64,000 nucleotides of DNA from Fen-455 sp963841155 (GTDB taxonomy: Bacteria; Actinomycetota; Acidimicrobiia; Acidimicrobiales; Bog-793): the NCBI GenBank assembly GCA_963841155.1, contig CAWJBM010000005.1:310001-374000 (forward strand). The letters are read 5' to 3'. The stretch's first letter is position 1; every line of letters starts with the position of its first letter. The translations under genes and the position numbers were made by a program. A model generated the notes under the pieces. That model saw only the letters and a list, made by a program, of their open reading frames with translations. It was not told the origin of the DNA and did no database searches. This document shows positions 61,106-64,000 of this stretch, piece by piece.

Positions 61106-61626
61106 GGCTTCGCGCGGTCCGCCGGTTCGCGCTTGGCGCGGCGAGGCTCTCCCGCGCCCGGGCCGGCATCCGGTGGCGCCTCCTTGTTCAAGAGCCCCAG
61201 CTCGCGCGCAAAGTCATCGACCTGCTCAAAGCCCTTGTAAACGCTGGCAAAACGTACCGCCGCCACGTCGTCAAGCTGTCTCAGGCTTTCGAGCACGGCA
61301 AGACCGACCTGCTCGCTTCGCACTTCAGGGCCGAGCGACCAGGCCGTCTGTTCGACCGCCGCAGCCAGCGCCTCGAGCTGCTCCGGCTCGACCGGCCGGT
61401 TCTTGCAGGCCGCACGGGCACCGGCGATCACCTTGCGCCGGTCAAAGGGCTCACGGTGGGCCGACCGTTTGACGACCCACAGCACTGCCTGGCTCACCCG
61501 TTCGACGGTCGTGAACCGACGCCCGCATGAAATGCACTCGCGGCGCCGGCGGATCCCCTCACCTTGTTCCATCTCGCGTGAGTCGACGACCCGGTCCTCG
61601 GTCGCCCCACACCACGGGCAGCGCAC
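61102..61626 (-). CDS. nrdR: Ribonucleotide reductase repressor NrdR
   Basis: The 174-residue repressor has a zinc ribbon (MRCPWCGATEDRVVDSREME and CISCGRRFTTVERV) and an ATP cone (about 48-138). It senses dATP/ATP and represses nrd genes. The C-terminal 30 residues are a charged extension. The gene is the first of the nrdR-deacetylase-dinB run, downstream of the LysM gene in the same direction. Confidence 0.95.
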   Translation of the reverse strand: MRCPWCGATEDRVVDSREMEQGEGIRRRRECISCGRRFTTVERVSQAVLWVVKRSAHREPFDRRKVIAGARAACKNRPVEPEQLEALAAAVEQTAWSLGPEVRSEQVGLAVLESLRQLDDVAAVRFASVYKGFEQVDDFARELGLLNKEAPPDAGPGAGEPRRAKREPADRAKP

Positions 61627-61771
61627 GAACTGACCGTAGCGCCGATCGGCCGCTCAGCGGCGCCGCTACTCCCTCGAGACTCCTTCGAGCGGAGCTGGTC
61701 ACCCAGGCCACGGCGTGCGGCAGTCCCCGCAGGACATGTCGTGCACCGCCCATTCCGGTCCGGGTTCACGC

Positions 61772-62155
61772 TCAGGGCAGCTTGAGCCGGTCTCCCGCGA
61801 CCAGCCCGGCACCGTGCAACTGCTGCTCGAGTTCGGCAACAAGCGGCCTCGGGTCTCCGCCGGGCTGCAGCTTGGAGGCGATCGACCACAGCGTGTCGCC
61901 AGGACGAGCTATGTACAGGTAACCACCGGAGATCTTCACGGCCGCAGCCGGCACCGTCAGCGCGGCGCGGTTCATGCCCGACAGTGCCCCGGCGCCGAAC
62001 CAGACGCCCGCCAGGAACACGAGGGTGGCGGCGCCGGGGAGGAGGCGCCGCAACCCTCGTGACCGGGAGGCAGCTTTCCGGGATCTCGCGGAGCCTGCAC
62101 GGTCCGCTGAGGGTGTCGCGCAGGACGCGTGAACGGCGGTTCGCCTCCGAGCCAT
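61772..62155 (-). CDS. LysM protein, candidate SOS cell-division suppressor
   Basis: ATG 62155 opens a 127-residue protein with a basic N-terminus, one membrane helix (LLPGAATLVFLAGVWFGAGA) and a C-terminal LysM domain (YIARPGDTLWSIASKLQPGG). Divergent from lexA and followed by nrdR, it holds the place of Rv2719c of mycobacteria and resembles YneA of Bacillus, which delay division after DNA damage. Function by analogy. Confidence 0.8.
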   Translation of the reverse strand: MARRRTAVHASCATPSADRAGSARSRKAASRSRGLRRLLPGAATLVFLAGVWFGAGALSGMNRAALTVPAAAVKISGGYLYIARPGDTLWSIASKLQPGGDPRPLVAELEQQLHGAGLVAGDRLKLP

Positions 62156-62525
62156 TTCGCCTTGGACCGCCACGGCAGTGCGGCCCGTGAGCGGAGCCGG
62201 GGCGGGGACTCTGGGTAAGACGCGCGTGGCCCCGGCCGGCCCGGTACGGCGCGAAGCACGCGGTCCCGGGTGGCCCACCGACAGCTCAGCAACCGGGGGA
62301 AACGGAACGAGCTCCTGCGTGAGCACGTTCCAGTTCGCCTGGCGCCGCGCGCTCGGTCGTCTCTGGCGTGCCGGTGTCGACCTGGGCCGATCCGGCTCGG
62401 TCCCGGCGAGCCGTCTCGGGGCTCCCCGGTCCGTGTGTGCCAGTGCTCCCACTGCCCCTCCTCGATCCTCACGAGGGACCGACCGGGATCCGGTCGGCCC
62501 TGTCGCCTCGGGCGACTCCTGCCCT
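62156..62525. other. Region between LysM gene and LexA boxes
   Basis: About 370 bp without a supported gene; the frames here are continuations of the LysM and lexA frames beyond plausible starts. It would form a long leader of the LysM gene if transcription starts at the LexA boxes. Confidence 0.4.
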
Positions 62526-62614
62526 CGCACGTATGTTCGCCACCGTTATCAGATCACGAACGCGTGTTCGTTGTCAACTCTCAAGCGAACGCCTGTTTCA
62601 CGAACGGGTGTTTG
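62526..62614. promoter_or_regulatory. Three LexA (SOS) boxes and one weaker copy
   Basis: CGAACGCGTGTTCG (62557-62570) is a perfect palindrome of the Gram-positive LexA type GAAC-N4-GTTC. CGAACGCCTGTTTC (62586-62599) and CGAACGGGTGTTTG (62601-62614) follow. CGCACGTATGTTCG (62526-62539) is a weaker match. They lie between lexA and the divergent LysM gene and should autoregulate lexA. Confidence 0.88.
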
Positions 62615-62685
62615 CATTGGGCACCAGCACCGCTTAGCCTTGTACCGCGGAGACCGCAACGGCGGTCTGAACGGGAGGAGCACGA

Positions 62686-63318
62686 ATGTCCGAGGCGACT
62701 CTGGCGGGAAAGCGGCGCAGGATCCTCGAGTTCATCGCGGAGCAGATCCGCGAGCGGGGCTACCCCCCTTCGGTGCGCGAGATCGGCGAGGCGGTGGGCC
62801 TGACCTCGCCGTCCACGGTCCACGCTCATCTGCAGGTGCTCGAGCGCGAGGGCTACCTCCAGCGGGACCCGACCAAGCCGAGGGCGATCATCGTGAGCTG
62901 GGAGCCGTCCTCCGGTGCCGCGATCCGCGTGCGCCCGGTGGCTCACGTCCCGCTGATCGGGCATGTCGCAGCAGGCACCGGGGTGCTGGCGGAGGAATCA
63001 GTCGAGGAGCTTCTCCCCATACCGCGGGACCTGACCGGCTCCGGTGAGCTCTTCATGTTGAAGGTTCGCGGCGATTCGATGATCGGCGCCGGAATCTTCG
63101 ACGGCGACTTCGTAGTCGTGCGCCGTCAGCCTGACGCGGAATCGGGCGACATCGTCGTCGCCGGCATCGGAGAGGACGAGGCGACCGTCAAGACCCTCCG
63201 CAAGCGGCGCACGAAGGTCGTGCTGGTGCCGGCGAACCCGGCCTACTCCGAGATGGAGCTGGCCGCCGATCAGGTCGTGATCTACGGCAAGGTCGTCACC
63301 GTGCTCCGGCGTCTGTGA
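62686..63318 (+). CDS. lexA: SOS repressor LexA
   Basis: The 210-residue protein follows GGGAGGAG. The N-terminal winged helix has RGYPPSVREIGEAVGLTSPS. The Ala-Gly cleavage site is in GHVAAGTGVLAEE; the self-cleavage dyad is Ser in KVRGDSMIGAGIFDGD and Lys in EATVKTLRKR. It represses DNA-damage genes until RecA filaments trigger cleavage. Boxes upstream indicate autoregulation. Confidence 0.97.
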   Translation: MSEATLAGKRRRILEFIAEQIRERGYPPSVREIGEAVGLTSPSTVHAHLQVLEREGYLQRDPTKPRAIIVSWEPSSGAAIRVRPVAHVPLIGHVAAGTGVLAEESVEELLPIPRDLTGSGELFMLKVRGDSMIGAGIFDGDFVVVRRQPDAESGDIVVAGIGEDEATVKTLRKRRTKVVLVPANPAYSEMELAADQVVIYGKVVTVLRRL

Positions 63319-63371
63319 CCCGGGCGGCCGACTGAGGACCACGACACGACACAAGGATGCCGGGCTGGCGC

Positions 63372-64000
63372 TCAGGCCCGTGCGGAGACCAGCTTCTCGA
63401 GGCTCGCCAGGGCAAGCTCGAGCTCGTCCCGGCCGACCCACTCGCCGGCAGTGTGGGCGAGAAGCGGACTGCCGGGACCGAAGTTTGCCGCTGGCACACC
63501 CCGGGCGCTGAGAAAGCTCACGTCGGTCCAGCCGAGCTTCGCCCGAGGCGCGTTCCCGCTGGCGGCGACCAGCGCGGCAAGCAGTGGGTGCTCCAGGTTG
63601 GGCGCCGCCGCCGGCGAAAAGTCCTCGAGATCGACCTGGTCCCCCAGCCGCGCGTCGATCGCCGGGGCCAAGAGCTCGTAAAGCGCCTCGAAGGCCTGGT
63701 CCTTGGTGCGATCAGGGGCGTAACGGTGGCTCAGGACCAATCGCACGTCATCCGGCACGACGTTGTTCGCAACGCCACCATCGATCCGAACCGCCTGCAG
63801 GGCCTCGCGAAATTCACAGCCGTCGAGCACCGGTCTGCGCTCGACGAAACCGTCGACGAGCTCGAGCAGCAAACCGAGCCGGTGTATTGCGTTCACGCCC
63901 ATCCAGGACCTCGCCGTGTGCGCCCTGTGACCACCGAGGCGCACGGTGACACGCAGCACGCCTTGACAGCCCGCCTCGACGACTCCAGAGGTGGGCTCGG
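63372..64000 (-). CDS. dapE: DapE-like M20 deacylase, 3' part (runs off the window)
   Basis: The frame stays open to the window edge. It shows the M20 dimerisation domain (LGGHRAHTARSWMGVNAIHR) and end of the catalytic domain (KLGWTDVSFLSARGVPAANF, GPGSPLLAHTAGEWVGRDEL). The sequence before it (EAGCQGVLRVTVRL) matches succinyl-diaminopimelate desuccinylases of actinobacteria. This enzyme would supply the meso-diaminopimelate that MurE adds. The N-terminal metal site lies outside the window. Confidence 0.88.
   Translation of the reverse strand, partial: EPTSGVVEAGCQGVLRVTVRLGGHRAHTARSWMGVNAIHRLGLLLELVDGFVERRPVLDGCEFREALQAVRIDGGVANNVVPDDVRLVLSHRYAPDRTKDQAFEALYELLAPAIDARLGDQVDLEDFSPAAAPNLEHPLLAALVAASGNAPRAKLGWTDVSFLSARGVPAANFGPGSPLLAHTAGEWVGRDELELALASLEKLVSARA

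Overview
The window is GC-rich DNA with many GTG/TTG starts. It carries a division and cell-wall (dcw) cluster followed by sepF, yggT and divIVA, a polyphosphate glucokinase, a long eukaryote-like IleRS, a DUF3040 gene and a lexA / LysM-gene / nrdR neighbourhood. This points to an actinobacterium, plausibly a deep branch such as Acidimicrobiia; the lineage is inference.

Region 1 (1-6741) is an accessory, decaying zone. It holds a DinB/DUF664 protein, a TPR-GGDEF diguanylate cyclase, a two-helix small membrane protein and a LamG-type lipoprotein. These lie among wreckage: an integrase 5' remnant, a TnpB-like remnant, an IS256-like remnant, a truncated YoeB toxin and an internal integrase fragment.

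Region 2 (6742-19189) reads as one 12.4-kb integrative mobilizable element at the 3' end of rnpB. A 33-bp copy of the rnpB 3' end marks its left boundary and rnpB itself its right. It carries an orphan DUF433 protein, a yefM-yoeB pair, a BrnT-like toxin with a ribbon-helix-helix antitoxin, an Xis-like protein, a 300-nt tract almost free of G, a MobF (TrwC/TraA) relaxase-helicase gene, two unknown genes and a tyrosine integrase. The relaxase gene is split by a RIT element (three overlapping tyrosine recombinase genes) flanked by CCTCA repeats; removing it restores the reading frame exactly. Remnants to the left suggest serial use of this site by related elements.

Region 3 (19190-40250) is chromosomal: rnpB, hsp20, a histidine phosphatase, a coiled-coil zinc-ribbon protein, an inositol-phosphatase homologue, polyphosphate glucokinase, leucyl aminopeptidase, cobalamin adenosyltransferase, a branched-chain amino-acid type ABC transporter with fused permeases, an Rrf2 regulator, a sigma factor, rluD, lspA, a DksA/TraR zinc-finger protein with a histone-H1-like tail, a DUF167 protein and ileS.

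Region 4 (40334-56988, minus strand) is the dcw cluster, transcribed mraZ-rsmH-ftsL-ftsI-murE-mraY-ftsW-murG-murC-murB-ftsQ-ftsZ-pgeF-yggS-sepF-yggT-divIVA. It makes lipid II and builds the septum. murF and murD are missing from their usual places.

Region 5 (57185-64000) holds a lipoate ligase, an HNH protein, a DUF3040 protein, DNA polymerase IV, a LmbE-type deacetylase, nrdR, a LysM protein divergent from lexA with clustered LexA boxes, and the 3' part of a dapE-like gene that runs off the window.
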